Positions 1-9,257 of a DNA stretch of 64,000 nt are shown in pieces. The DNA comes from Bradyrhizobium sp. LMTR 3. Its GTDB lineage: Bacteria > Pseudomonadota > Alphaproteobacteria > Rhizobiales > Xanthobacteraceae. A model generated the notes under the pieces. It was not told the DNA's origin, searched no databases, and was given only the letters and a program-made list of their open reading frames with translations. The stretch spans positions 558,001 through 622,000 of the forward strand of contig NZ_MAXC01000023.1 in the NCBI RefSeq assembly GCF_001693485.1. Direction: 5' to 3'. Made by a program: the position numbers and the translations under genes. Within the stretch, counting starts at the first letter, position 1, and the number at the start of each line of letters is the position of its first letter.

Positions 1-222
1 GTTCTTCCAGCTCTCCATCAATGGTGTGATGGCGTCGACCGTCTCGGGGTCGTCGGCGCGCAAGAATTCCAGCGCCTGTTCGGAGAACACCACGCCAAAC
101 CCCCAGGTCGCGCCTTCGGGGTTCTGTTCGAACAGGTCGATTTGCGCGTCCGGATGACGGCGCTTCCAGAGATAGGCGAAATAGAGGCCGCCGGGGCCTC
201 CGCCAATGACGGCGATACGCAC
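1..222 (-). CDS. FAD-dependent hydroxylase, N-terminal part (runs off window)
   Basis: The 74 visible residues form the start of an FAD-dependent aromatic hydroxylase. They carry the dinucleotide-binding VIGGGPGGLYFAYLWKRR at residues 5-22, an acidic residue ending the second beta strand (DLFEQN), and a WGFGVVFSEQAL stretch. The last resembles the GWGVVFSD segment of salicylyl-CoA 5-hydroxylase and 2-aminobenzoyl-CoA monooxygenase relatives. The start is GTG, with a GGAGGA ribosome site 6 nt upstream. The rest of the gene, including the substrate domain, is outside the window, so the substrate is inferred from N-terminal similarity only. Confidence 0.75.
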   Translation of the reverse strand, partial: MRIAVIGGGPGGLYFAYLWKRRHPDAQIDLFEQNPEGATWGFGVVFSEQALEFLRADDPETVDAITPLMESWKN

Positions 223-434
223 GTCTTCCTCCCAATCGACAGTATACTTACTAATTTGGGGTGGAGACTAATCGGTGCCGGAAACTTGCGCCACAGAAAA
301 ATTGTCAGGGAACGCGGCTCGGGCCTGGTCCCGAACGCGTCAGGACCGGCCCCGCAGCCTGTTTCAGCCTCGTCGGTTCTATCCGCGAACGGTTGTCCGC
401 TCTGCGGCAGCCGTGGCGACGGGCGTCCAGAGGC

Positions 435-644
435 TCAGGTGCAGCGGCGAACCTTCGCGCCGTTCACCCACACGGTCCTGCAAACCACGGCCGGCTTGCG
501 GACGACGACCGCGCCGCGTGCTCCGGCGCAGCCGGCGCGATAGACGCCCTTGGCGCATACCGCTGCGTTGGCATCGGCCGACTCAAGGGTCACGGTGGCA
601 CCGAAGGCGAAGAGGGCGGATGCAATGATCAGCAAGTAACGCAT
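435..644 (-). CDS. Small secreted cysteine-containing protein, unknown function
   Basis: This 69-residue protein has a signal peptide (MRYLLIIASALFAFGATVTL, residues 1-20, likely cut after the ADANA region near residue 27). A short mature part holds four cysteines (VCAKG, AGCAG, VVCRT, RRCT) and an AVVVRKP stretch. The even number of cysteines in an exported peptide suggests two disulfides. I do not know a function. It stands alone; about 210 bp to either side show no other gene. The start is the first ATG followed by a hydrophobic core; a longer upstream reading frame lacks a signal peptide. Confidence 0.6.
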   Translation of the reverse strand: MRYLLIIASALFAFGATVTLESADANAAVCAKGVYRAGCAGARGAVVVRKPAVVCRTVWVNGAKVRRCT

Positions 645-891
645 GTCGGTCTCCCGGACTGGTACTGGTTGATGTTCTGGTCCTGAAAGTTTCCTGTCTC
701 TAACGTCTTTTTCGGAAGGTTCTGCGGATGCTGTCGCGTCGGCATTTGCGTGCCGATCTCGTTTCGGTTGCCGGCCGATCGTCGAGGTGAGTATCCGCGT
801 ATCGGGCTGGCCGGCCTTCTTGCTTCCCGATCGCGGACCCGCTGTAGTGAAGCTCCCACTCATCGTCGCAAGGAAAACCCAAGGAGAATCC

Positions 892-1251
892 ATGGCGCAG
901 GTCAGAGCCAAATGGCTGGCGTTCTATTCCGAACATGTCGAGCCGGTCTCCAAGGAAATATTCTCTCACGTCGAGAAGATGATCATCGGCACATTGATCG
1001 TTTCGGCGGGCGCCCACGTCTCGAGCAACGAGCCGGCAGTGGTCCTGTTCGGTTATCTGCGCCACGGTCTCGTCGGCCGCGGCGTCATGCTGTTTGGCGT
1101 CATTCTCCTGCTGCTGAACTTCGTCGACGGTCTCTACAAGCTGGCCAAGCTCAATTGGCACCTCGCCTACCAACTCCTGATGACGATCCTTTACATTGCG
1201 CTGTCGGTCCGGCTCATTCAGCTCATCCTCGCCTTTCGCGGAGGTGAGTGA
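892..1251 (+). CDS. Small integral membrane protein, unknown function
   Basis: This 119-residue protein has three hydrophobic stretches, at about residues 31-43, 61-78 and 91-114, and a charged N-terminus (MAQVRAKWLAFYSEHVEPVS). The start is fixed by an AAGGAG site 5 nt upstream of ATG; an upstream in-frame start at 787 has no such site. No family motif is recognised. It converges with the Cys-rich protein gene to its right. It is probably an inner-membrane protein of unknown role. Confidence 0.6.
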   Translation: MAQVRAKWLAFYSEHVEPVSKEIFSHVEKMIIGTLIVSAGAHVSSNEPAVVLFGYLRHGLVGRGVMLFGVILLLLNFVDGLYKLAKLNWHLAYQLLMTILYIALSVRLIQLILAFRGGE

Positions 1252-1294
1252 CCGGCGATCCACGAGGCAACGGAGGATCGCCGAAGGCGCGTGA

Positions 1295-2170
1295 CTATCG
1301 TGCCGCGAACTGGGACAAAACGTCCTTGCACGCCGGTGAAAGCTGGGCGGCGTTGGTCGCAAGACACTGCACGATCCGGCCGCCGCCGGCGGGCACGCCG
1401 CCGCAAATCGTGCGGACGTCAACGCCGCAGGCCGAGCGTAGCACCAACAGTTCTTCGCGCGGCCGCATCGGTCGCAGCACGATGACAGTGGGCGCTGTTG
1501 CCGCGGCCGGTGCTGCGCCGGCCGTAGCCGCGGGAGCTGCTCCAGCCGCGGCCGGCGCCGTGTCTGCCGCGGGAGCCACCGCAGCACCGCCAGTGACGGC
1601 GGCGACTGCCTTCTCGCAGCCAGGGGAGAGTTTTGTCTTGTTCTTTTCCAGGCATTGCACCGCGGGCGCGCCACCGGTCGGCACACCCGCGCAGACCTTC
1701 GGATAGTCGGAGCGGCACGCGCTGCGGATCGCGGAGGTCTGTGCGCTGGTCGGCTGCCCGGCAGTAGCGCCGGCCGCAGCCTTTGGCTCGGCGGATTTTG
1801 CCGGCGCTGCTGTTGCGGTTGGAGACGCTGCGGATTTCGGCGCCGCGGTCTCGGCCGGCTTGGCGGGTTCGGCGGGCTTGGCCGTCTCCGCCGGCTTGGC
1901 AGGCGCTGCCGCCGGTGCTTCCACCGCGCGCACGGCGCCCTGACAGCCCGACGAGAGACCCGACATGTTCTTCTGCAGGCATTGCAGCGCGGCCTCGCCG
2001 CCCGGCGGCACGCTGGAGCAATGCGCGATGTAATCGGAACTGCACTGCGACTTGATCGCGTCGCGCTGTGCCTGGCTCGGCGCTTGCGCAAACGCCGGCG
2101 CTGCAATTGCGAATATCGCGGCCGCCAATAACGGCCCAAGCTTTCTCGCACGCGTCAACGTGTTGATCAT
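1295..2170 (-). CDS. Periplasmic protein with three Cys-rich (GLG1-type) repeats
   Basis: This 291-residue exported protein has a signal peptide (residues 1-29, ending APAFAQ). Three copies of a repeat follow, each spaced C-x7-C-x12-C-x11-C: CSSDYIAHC, CRSDYPKVC and CGVDVRTIC mark the three starts. The spacing matches the cysteine-rich GLG1 repeat (PF00839) known from the eukaryotic Golgi/FGF-receptor-binding protein and seen in some bacteria. The repeats are joined by long linkers of Ala, Pro, Lys and Thr. Two disulfides per repeat are likely in the periplasm. ATG at 2170 is chosen because it precedes the signal peptide and has AAGGA upstream. Function is unknown. Confidence 0.75.
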   Translation of the reverse strand: MINTLTRARKLGPLLAAAIFAIAAPAFAQAPSQAQRDAIKSQCSSDYIAHCSSVPPGGEAALQCLQKNMSGLSSGCQGAVRAVEAPAAAPAKPAETAKPAEPAKPAETAAPKSAASPTATAAPAKSAEPKAAAGATAGQPTSAQTSAIRSACRSDYPKVCAGVPTGGAPAVQCLEKNKTKLSPGCEKAVAAVTGGAAVAPAADTAPAAAGAAPAATAGAAPAAATAPTVIVLRPMRPREELLVLRSACGVDVRTICGGVPAGGGRIVQCLATNAAQLSPACKDVLSQFAAR

Positions 2171-2372
2171 TTGAATAAATCCTTCTGTCGTCGCCGGAAG
2201 CCACCGCTTCAACCGAAGTGAAATTTTGAATGCGTCTGCTGAAAAAATCGGGTCGCATCATTTTCTCTTTCCGGTTCCGCCGCAAGCGGATTGTTGCTAT
2301 TTTCATGGGGTGGCGGAAAGCCGATTTCTGAATAAAGCCTTTTCCAGAACAAATCCTATTGGGGTGCCAAAA

Positions 2373-3575
2373 ATGAAGGCTTCGCGTTCGCCTGCACGCT
2401 TGAGATCACACGGCGCCGCCGCGCAGAAAGGCGGTGCCGCCTGCCGTGCAGCTTTCGCCGTTGCTGCGATGGGCATCTTAAGTGCCTGCGAACAAAATAC
2501 TTTTGTCCCCCCACCGCCGCCGAAGGTCGAAGTTGCGCCGCCCCTGCAGCGGCCTTTCACGCGCTATCTGGAAGCGACCGGCAATACGGCGGCGATCAAG
2601 AATGTCGATCTGGTCGCGCGCGTGCAGGGCTTTCTGCAATCGATCAACTATAAGGACGGCGCCTACGTCAAAGAAGGCACATCCCTGTTCACGATCGAGC
2701 CCGACACCTACAAGCTGAAGCTCGAACAGGCGCAGGCAGCGGAATCCGGCGCGCAGGCCTCGGTGCGACAGACCGAGGCGGATTTCAAGCGCCAGCAGGA
2801 GCTGGTGCAGCGGCAGGCCGTCTCCCAGGCCACGCTGGATACTTCCACCGCTAACAGAGACAATGCGCAGGCGAGCCTACTGCAGGCCCAGGTCAATACC
2901 AAGATCGCGGCGGTCAATTATGGTTACACCAATGTGGTCGCGCCGTTCGACGGCGTCGTCAGCGCGCATCTCGTCTCCGTCGGCGAACTCGTCGGTGCAT
3001 CGTCGCCGACGCAACTCGCCACCATCGTGGCGCTCGACCCGATCTATGTGAATTTCAACGTCAACGAGCAGGACGTGCTGCGGATCCGCGAGGAAGCGCG
3101 GCGGCGCGGCTTGACGCCCGATGATCTCAGGCAAGTGCCGATCGAGATCGGACTGCAGACCGAGACCGGCTTTCCGCACAAGGGCAACCTCGACTATGCC
3201 GCCACGACGCTGAACCAGTCGACCGGCACGCTTGCCGTGCGGGGCGTGCTGCCCAATGCGGACCGCGCGCTGCTGCCGGGATTCTTCGTCCGAATCCGCG
3301 TGCCTTTGGACCAGGTGCAGAACGCACTGCTCGTGCCCGACGTCGCGCTCGGCAGCGATCAGTCCGGCCGCTATGTGCTGGTCGTGAACGGCGAAAATGT
3401 CGTCGAGCAGCGCAAGGTGCGCGTCGGACCGCTGGAAGGCGAGCTGCGCGTCATCGAGGAGGGCCTCAAGGCCGACGACCGCGTGATTACCGCCGGGCTG
3501 TTGCGCGCTATCCCCGGCCAGAAGGTCGATCCGCAACTGAAGACAGTCGAAGCGCAGCCGGCGTCGGCCAAGTAG
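2373..3575 (+). CDS. RND efflux periplasmic adaptor (membrane fusion lipoprotein)
   Basis: This 400-residue adaptor of an AcrAB-type tripartite pump joins the inner-membrane pump to an outer-membrane channel. A lipobox (ILSAC) after a hydrophobic core predicts a lipid-anchored Cys in the periplasm. The lipoyl half (VARVQGFLQSINYKDGAYV), a coiled-coil hairpin rich in Gln/Ala (about residues 130-185), the second lipoyl half (VVAPFDGVVSAHLVSVGELV) and the beta-barrel domain follow in the usual order. The stop lies 9 nt before the pump gene, so the two form an operon. No TolC-type gene or regulator is adjacent. The start was chosen upstream of the signal sequence; its ribosome site is weak. Confidence 0.9.
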   Translation: MKASRSPARLRSHGAAAQKGGAACRAAFAVAAMGILSACEQNTFVPPPPPKVEVAPPLQRPFTRYLEATGNTAAIKNVDLVARVQGFLQSINYKDGAYVKEGTSLFTIEPDTYKLKLEQAQAAESGAQASVRQTEADFKRQQELVQRQAVSQATLDTSTANRDNAQASLLQAQVNTKIAAVNYGYTNVVAPFDGVVSAHLVSVGELVGASSPTQLATIVALDPIYVNFNVNEQDVLRIREEARRRGLTPDDLRQVPIEIGLQTETGFPHKGNLDYAATTLNQSTGTLAVRGVLPNADRALLPGFFVRIRVPLDQVQNALLVPDVALGSDQSGRYVLVVNGENVVEQRKVRVGPLEGELRVIEEGLKADDRVITAGLLRAIPGQKVDPQLKTVEAQPASAK

Positions 3576-3584
3576 GAGCCGGCC

Positions 3585-6500
3585 ATGATTTCAAAATTCT
3601 TCATCGAGCGTCCCGTTCTTTCCAACGTCATCGCGATCCTGATGATCCTGATCGGCGGCGTCAGCCTGTTCCGGCTCGCGGTTGCGCAGTATCCCGATGT
3701 CGTGCCGCCCACGGTGCAGGTCACCACCCGCTACCCCGGCGCCAGCGCGAAAACCGTGATCGACACGGTGGCGCTGCCGATCGAGCAGCAGGTCAACGGC
3801 GTCGAGGACATGCTCTACATGCAGTCCTACAGCGGCGCCGACGGCTCCTACTCGCTGACGGTCACCTTCAAGATCGGCACCGACCTCAACTTCGCGCAGG
3901 TGCTGGTGCAGAACCGGGTGTCGAGCGCGCTGTCGCAACTGCCGCAATCGGTACAGAACCAGGGCGTCACCGTGCAGAAGAGGTCGACGGCGATCTTGCT
4001 GTTCGTGACGCTGACCTCGCCGAAAGCGACCTATGACAGCCTGTTCCTGAGCAATTACGCCACCATCAACATTCGCGACGAGCTGTCGCGCCTGCCGGGC
4101 GTCGGCAACGTCACCGTGTTCGGCGCCGGCCAGTATTCGATGCGGGTCTGGCTCGATCCGAACAAGCTGCAGGCGCGCAACCTGATGCCGCAGGACGTGA
4201 TTTCGGCGATCCAGCAGCAGAGCCAGCAGGTCACCGCCGGCCAGGTCGGCGCGCCGCCGGCGCCCGCAGGGCAGGCGTTTCAATATACGCTGAACGTCAG
4301 CGGGCGGCTCGACGACGTCAGCGAGTTCGCGAACGTCATCGTCAAGACCGGCAGCAGCGGCGACGTCACCCGTGTGCGCGATGTCGGCTGGGTGGAACTC
4401 GGCGCCCAGACCTACAGCCAGATGTTCTCGCTCAACAACAAGCCGGCCACCGGCATCGGCGTGTTCCAGTCGCCGGGTGCCAACGCGCTGGAGGTCGAGC
4501 AGGCCGTCAAGAAGAAGATGGAGGTGCTGGCGAAGTCGTTCCCACAGGACGTGGTCTACGATACGCCGTTCGACACAACCAAGTTCGTTAAGGAGTCGAT
4601 CAATGAGGTCTACAAGACGCTGATCGAGGCGGGCCTGCTGGTGCTGGTGGTGATCCTGATCTTCCTGCAGGACTGGCGCGCGATGCTGGTGCCGGCGACG
4701 ACGGTGCCGGTGACCATCATCGGCGCCTTTGCGGCGATGGCGGCGCTCGGCTTTACCGTCAATATCTCGACGCTGTTTGCGATCGTGCTGGCGATCGGCA
4801 TTGTGGTTGACGACGCCATCGTCGTGGTCGAAGGCGCCGCTCATAACATCGAGAAGGGGATGTCCGGCCATGACGCGGCGATCAGTGCGATGGATGCGCT
4901 GTTTGCGCCGATCGTCGGCATCACGCTGGTGCTGGTTTCGGTGTTCCTGCCGTCGGCGTTCCTGCCGGGATTGACGGGGCGGATGTATGCCCAGTTCGCG
5001 CTGGTCATCGCCGCAACGGCGCTGCTCAGCGCTATCAATGCGGCAACGCTAAAGCCGACGCAGTGTGCCCTGTGGCTGCGACCGCCCGCGCCGCCGGAAC
5101 GGCGCAACTTCTTCTACCGCGGTTTCAACGCGGTCTATAACCGCCTAGAGGCCTGGTATGGCCGGCTGATCAGCCGGCTGGTCGCGCACAGCAATATCTC
5201 GGTGATCTGCGCGCTGATCCTGATCGCGATCGGCGGCTACGGCCTGTCGCGGGTGCCGACCGGATTTATCCCGATCGAGGATCAGGGCTATCTGTTGGTG
5301 GCCGTGCAACTACCCGACGGTGCGTCGCTGGATCGGACCCAGAGCGTGCTGACACGGGTAAGCGATATCACCAGCAAATCGCCGGGCGTCGATCAGGTCA
5401 TTACCATCGCCGGCATTTCCGCCCTCGACAATTCCTCCAGCCTCGCCAATGCAGGCGTGGCATATCTGATCCTCAAAGAATGGAGTGCGCGCGGCGAGGG
5501 CGAGGATCTGCGGTCGCTGTTCGTCGGCTTGAACGAAAAACTGTCTGTGATCGAGGAGGCGCGGATCCTGGTGGTCCCGCCGCCGCCGATCCAGGGCATC
5601 GGCAATGCCGCCGGCTTTGCGATGCAGGTGCAGCTCCGCGACGGCAATTCCGATTTCAGCAAGCTGCAGGCAATCACGGGCGCGATGGTTTCCAATGCGG
5701 CGTCGCAAAGCGCGCTGCAGCGGGTCAGCTCGCCGTTCCGCTCGATGGTGCCGCAGTTCGACGTCGAGGTGGATCGGGTCAAGGCCCAGACCATGCATGT
5801 CACGACCGACCAGGTCTTCTCGACATTGTCATCCTACATGGGGTCGAGCTACGTCAACCAGTTCAACAAGTTCGGCCGCACCTTCCAGGTCTATGCGCAG
5901 GGAGATGCGCAATTCCGCCTGACCCCGCGCGACATCGAAAGGCTGACGGTGCGCAACAGCCAGGGCGACATGATCCCGCTCGGCGCGGTGGCGAAGATCA
6001 CGCCGGCGGTCGGGCCGTCGCTGATCAGCCTGTATAATCTCTATCCGTCGGCAACCATCATCGGACTGCCGGCCACGGGTTACAGCTCCGGCCAGTCGAT
6101 GAATTTGATGGAAGAGATCGCCGCGAAGACGCTGCCGCCGGGCACCGGCTTCGAGTGGACGGCGATGTCGTACCAGGAAAAGGTCGTCGGCGGCCAGATC
6201 TACTGGGCGTTCGGCTTGGCCCTGCTGCTGGTGTATCTCGTGCTGGCCGGACAATATGAGAGCTGGTACGCGCCGATCTCGGTCATTCTCGCGGTGCCGC
6301 TGTCGCTGCTCGGACCGATGCTGGTGCTGAGCGGACTGAGGATCGAGAATAATCTCTACACCCAGATCGGCATTATCCTGTTGATCGCGCTGTCGGCCAA
6401 GAACGCCATCCTGATCGTCGAGGTGGCGCTCGAGCTCCATGTGCGCGACCGCAAGCCGCTGTTGGAATCCGCGGTCGAGGCGGCGCGGGCCCGCTTCCGC

Positions 6501-6743
6501 CCGATCCTGATGACGTCGTTCGCCTTCATCCTCGGCGTCGTGCCCTTGGTGCTCGCCACCGGCGCCGGCGCCAATGCGCGAAAATCGATCGGCATCACCG
6601 TGTTCTCGGGCATGCTGGCGTCAACGTGCCTGGCGGTGCTGTTCGTGCCGACGTTCTTCGTCGTGATCCAGCGGTTCGAGAACTGGCTGAAGGAGCGGAA
6701 GCAGAAGAAGGCCGGCGTGCAGGCGACGGCGGCGACGCATTAA
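3585..6743 (+). CDS. RND efflux pump, inner-membrane transporter (HAE1 family)
   Basis: This 1052-residue proton-driven drug/hydrophobe exporter of the AcrB/MexB type has full family length. TM1 begins with FFIERPVLSNVIAI. The Asp pair for proton relay lies in TM4 (AIGIVVDDAIVVVEG) and the partner Lys in TM10 (LIALSAKNAILIVEVAL). Both large periplasmic porter loops are present (FKIGTDLNFAQVLVQNRV in the first). It follows the adaptor gene by 9 nt with an AGGAG site. The substrate cannot be read from the sequence; the outer channel must come from elsewhere in the genome. Confidence 0.95.
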   Translation: MISKFFIERPVLSNVIAILMILIGGVSLFRLAVAQYPDVVPPTVQVTTRYPGASAKTVIDTVALPIEQQVNGVEDMLYMQSYSGADGSYSLTVTFKIGTDLNFAQVLVQNRVSSALSQLPQSVQNQGVTVQKRSTAILLFVTLTSPKATYDSLFLSNYATINIRDELSRLPGVGNVTVFGAGQYSMRVWLDPNKLQARNLMPQDVISAIQQQSQQVTAGQVGAPPAPAGQAFQYTLNVSGRLDDVSEFANVIVKTGSSGDVTRVRDVGWVELGAQTYSQMFSLNNKPATGIGVFQSPGANALEVEQAVKKKMEVLAKSFPQDVVYDTPFDTTKFVKESINEVYKTLIEAGLLVLVVILIFLQDWRAMLVPATTVPVTIIGAFAAMAALGFTVNISTLFAIVLAIGIVVDDAIVVVEGAAHNIEKGMSGHDAAISAMDALFAPIVGITLVLVSVFLPSAFLPGLTGRMYAQFALVIAATALLSAINAATLKPTQCALWLRPPAPPERRNFFYRGFNAVYNRLEAWYGRLISRLVAHSNISVICALILIAIGGYGLSRVPTGFIPIEDQGYLLVAVQLPDGASLDRTQSVLTRVSDITSKSPGVDQVITIAGISALDNSSSLANAGVAYLILKEWSARGEGEDLRSLFVGLNEKLSVIEEARILVVPPPPIQGIGNAAGFAMQVQLRDGNSDFSKLQAITGAMVSNAASQSALQRVSSPFRSMVPQFDVEVDRVKAQTMHVTTDQVFSTLSSYMGSSYVNQFNKFGRTFQVYAQGDAQFRLTPRDIERLTVRNSQGDMIPLGAVAKITPAVGPSLISLYNLYPSATIIGLPATGYSSGQSMNLMEEIAAKTLPPGTGFEWTAMSYQEKVVGGQIYWAFGLALLLVYLVLAGQYESWYAPISVILAVPLSLLGPMLVLSGLRIENNLYTQIGIILLIALSAKNAILIVEVALELHVRDRKPLLESAVEAARARFRPILMTSFAFILGVVPLVLATGAGANARKSIGITVFSGMLASTCLAVLFVPTFFVVIQRFENWLKERKQKKAGVQATAATH

Positions 6744-6749
6744 GGTCCG

Positions 6750-6838
6750 GTAGGGTGGGAAAAGGCGCAACGCGCCGTGCCCACCATCTATCCACTCGCT
6801 TGGGACATGGTGGGCACGCTGCGCTTTGCCCACCCTAC
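6750..6838. repeat. Palindromic intergenic repeat
   Basis: An imperfect inverted repeat: the left arm GTAGGGTGGGAAAAGGCGC is mirrored by GCGCTTTGCCCACCCTAC on the right, with GTGCCCACCATC and ATGGTGGGCAC as inner arms. It lies between the convergent pump and oxidoreductase genes. Elements of this type recur in Bradyrhizobium genomes. It could terminate transcription from both sides, but no T-run is present. Confidence 0.7.
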
Positions 6839-6848
6839 AAATGCAGCA

Positions 6849-7850
6849 CTATACCCTCACCATGCGCTTGCCGCGGTTCTCGCCGGCGAGGAGGCCGATC
6901 AGTGCTTTCGGCGTGTTCTCAATTCCGTCGATCACGTCCTCCTGCACCTTCAATTTGCCGGAGGCGACCCAGGACTGCAGATCGGCAAGTGCTGCCGCGC
7001 TCTGGTCCATGAAGTCCATCACGATGAAACCCTGCATGACGAGGCGCTTCACCACGATCAGGCCGGGCACGCCGCGCGGACCGTGGGCCGACGGCACGCC
7101 GTCATACTGCGAAATCGCGCCGCAGCAGGCGATGCGGCCGCGGTTGTTCATCAGCGAAAGGCAGGCTTCGAGAATCTCGCCGCCGACATTGTCGAAATAG
7201 ACGTCGATGCCCTTCGGCGCGGCGGCGCGTAACGCCTTGAAGGTGGCGCCGTCCTTGTAATCGACCGCGGCGTCGAAGCCGAGTTCGGACGTGAGCCACT
7301 GGCACTTGTCCTTGCCGCCGGCAATGCCGATGACGTTGCAGCCCTTGATCTTGGCGATTTGCCCGACGATCGATCCGACCGAGCCGGCGGCAGCCGACAC
7401 GACGACGGTCTCACCTTGCTTCGGCTTGCCGACATGCAGGAGACCAAAATAGGCGGTGAGGCCGGCGATGCCGTAGACGCTGAGCAGATGCGTCATCGGC
7501 TCCATTTTCGGCATCTTGTTCAGATGCTTTGCCGGCACGGCGGCATAATCCTGCCAGCCGGTATCGCCGAATACGATATCGCCCGGCGCGAGGCTTGAAG
7601 CCTTCGAGGCGACGACCTCCGCGATGCTGCCACCGGCCATCACCGTGTTGGCCTCGACGGCGGCGCGATAGGTCGCACCGTGCATCCACGCGCGGTTGGC
7701 GGCATCAAGCGAAATATAGCGCGTCCGCACCAGCGCCTCGCCATCTTTCGGCTCGGGCACCGCGCCCTGGACCATCTTGAAATGTTCCGGCCCGAGCTTG
7801 CCGGCGGGCTTTTCGACCAGCAGGATCTGACGATTGACGGTGTCGCTCAT
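6849..7850 (-). CDS. NADP-dependent medium-chain oxidoreductase (CurA/YncB type)
   Basis: This 333-residue zinc-free medium-chain dehydrogenase/reductase resembles the NADPH-dependent enone/curcumin reductase group. The GroES-like N-terminal half (RQILLVEKPAGKLGPEHFKM) is followed by the cofactor loop VVVSAAAGSVGSIVGQIAKI and YFDNVGGEILEA, both characteristic of the family. The catalytic zinc cysteines are absent, as usual for the group. It probably reduces the C=C bond of an alpha,beta-unsaturated ketone; the natural substrate is unknown. GGAGAG lies upstream of the ATG. It sits 90 bp downstream of the FolC-like ligase on the same strand and may be cotranscribed. Confidence 0.85.
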   Translation of the reverse strand: MSDTVNRQILLVEKPAGKLGPEHFKMVQGAVPEPKDGEALVRTRYISLDAANRAWMHGATYRAAVEANTVMAGGSIAEVVASKASSLAPGDIVFGDTGWQDYAAVPAKHLNKMPKMEPMTHLLSVYGIAGLTAYFGLLHVGKPKQGETVVVSAAAGSVGSIVGQIAKIKGCNVIGIAGGKDKCQWLTSELGFDAAVDYKDGATFKALRAAAPKGIDVYFDNVGGEILEACLSLMNNRGRIACCGAISQYDGVPSAHGPRGVPGLIVVKRLVMQGFIVMDFMDQSAAALADLQSWVASGKLKVQEDVIDGIENTPKALIGLLAGENRGKRMVRV

Positions 7851-7940
7851 GGTGCTCTCTCCCCTCGGTGTCGCATTCTGACGCTTTCCAGTGCACTGTC
7901 CGCGGAATAGCCGCTCGACTGCACGGAGTGTGCGCCACGT

Positions 7941-9257
7941 TCAGAAAAACTCCAAATCCTCCGCGCGGCCGCCCTTTGCGACGGTTGCGTATTCGATCGC
8001 CAGGAATAACCCACCCGCCACATACACTCTGCGCTTTTGTTCCAGAGCCATCTCCTGCGAGAGCCGTACGGCATCCGCGATTGTCGCCGCGACATGAAGG
8101 GTTGCGTTGGAATTGCCAAGTCGCGCGGCGGCGGCGATGGCTTGCGGGTCCGCGCCCTTGTGGCGTGCCGCCGTGCAGATGATCGTATCGAACGAAGGCG
8201 CCAGCACGCCGACGATCTCGTCGGCCTTCTTGTCGCGCGAGGCGCCAGTGACGAGAATCCAATCGTCGCGGCCATGAATAGCCATGAGGCTGGCGAGCGA
8301 TTGCCGGATGCCGTCTGGCGTATGGCCGACGTCGATCACCATGAGCGGGTCTTGCTCGATGACCTCGAGGCGGCCGGGCCAGCGGACATTGCGCAGGCCC
8401 GAACGGATGGCAGCTTCGATCCGCTCGGGAGCCTTGCGCGGTTGCTCGCGTTGCAGCCAGAGCAGGAACAGCGTCACGGCGATGGCCGCGTTGTTGAACT
8501 GGAACGCGCCGGGCAGGTTAAGCTCAAGGCGGCGAAAATCATGATAACCGAACTGGAAATCGAAATGCTGCCCCGACGCGGATTGGGCCTCGTTGTCGAC
8601 ACTGATCTCGTCACGGACGAACAGTGGGGTACAGCCCCGCGAGCGGTTGTATTCCAGGAGGTGGAGCCGAAGCTGGCGACAGTTTTCGCCATACACGATC
8701 GTGCCGCCGGCGGCGCAGGCGTCGCTTTTGTCGGAAGCGATCAGTTCAAGCGAGTTGCCGAGCAGATCGACATGCTCGAAATCGACCGAGGTAACGCAAG
8801 TCTCGCGCGCGCCGATCAGGCGGACCGGATCATAGCGGCCGCCGATGCCGGCCTCGAACACCGCGAGATCGCATTGGCTGTCCTGAAAGTACAGGCAGGC
8901 CAGCGCAAACAGCGCCTCGAACGCGCCGAACCTTTCGCCGTGGCGCTTCGAGACGTCGGCGATGGCGGCGTCGACGAGCCGCTTGCACTGGGCGAAGGCG
9001 TCGTCGCCGATCTCGATCCCGCCGACCTGGATCCGCTCGTTGAAGCGAAAGAGATGCGGGGAAGTGAAGAGGCCGGTTCGGAGGCCGTAGTCGCGCCCGA
9101 TGCTGGCAACCATCGCCGCCGTGCTGCCCTTGCCGTTCGAGCCGGTCACCACGACCGAGACGCGCTGCAGCCACACGCGATCGATCCTGAGCGCATTCAA
9201 CAGCTCGGCCATGCGGGCGAGGCAAACGCCGTCACCATATTTCGGCAGGTCGAACAC
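7941..9257 (-). CDS. Mur ligase-family protein, FolC-like, paired with ATP-grasp enzyme
   Basis: This 438-residue ATP-dependent amide ligase resembles folylpolyglutamate synthase. The P-loop GSNGKGST lies at residues 39-46, the FolC signature TSPHLFRFNERI at 65-76, and the C-terminal domain shows DVGHTPDG (309-316, where FolC usually has DGAHNPDA) and a SRDKKADEIVGVL stretch. The start is GTG and shares its G with the TAG stop of the upstream ATP-grasp gene (TAGTG), so the two are translationally coupled. A plain folate role is unlikely given the partner and the changed His-Asn-Pro motif. Ligation of an amino acid or small acid to an unknown acceptor is inferred. Confidence 0.75.
   Translation of the reverse strand: MFDLPKYGDGVCLARMAELLNALRIDRVWLQRVSVVVTGSNGKGSTAAMVASIGRDYGLRTGLFTSPHLFRFNERIQVGGIEIGDDAFAQCKRLVDAAIADVSKRHGERFGAFEALFALACLYFQDSQCDLAVFEAGIGGRYDPVRLIGARETCVTSVDFEHVDLLGNSLELIASDKSDACAAGGTIVYGENCRQLRLHLLEYNRSRGCTPLFVRDEISVDNEAQSASGQHFDFQFGYHDFRRLELNLPGAFQFNNAAIAVTLFLLWLQREQPRKAPERIEAAIRSGLRNVRWPGRLEVIEQDPLMVIDVGHTPDGIRQSLASLMAIHGRDDWILVTGASRDKKADEIVGVLAPSFDTIICTAARHKGADPQAIAAAARLGNSNATLHVAATIADAVRLSQEMALEQKRRVYVAGGLFLAIEYATVAKGGRAEDLEFF

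Noticed and set aside
700..2151. Very long open frame antisense to the Cys-rich protein and the small membrane protein
   Set aside because: It is Arg/Pro-rich low-complexity translation with no ribosome site, typical of the opposite strand of high-GC genes.
3591..4871. Long antisense frame opposite the RND pump gene
   Set aside because: It mirrors the codon pattern of the pump and has His/Arg/Asp-rich translation without motifs.
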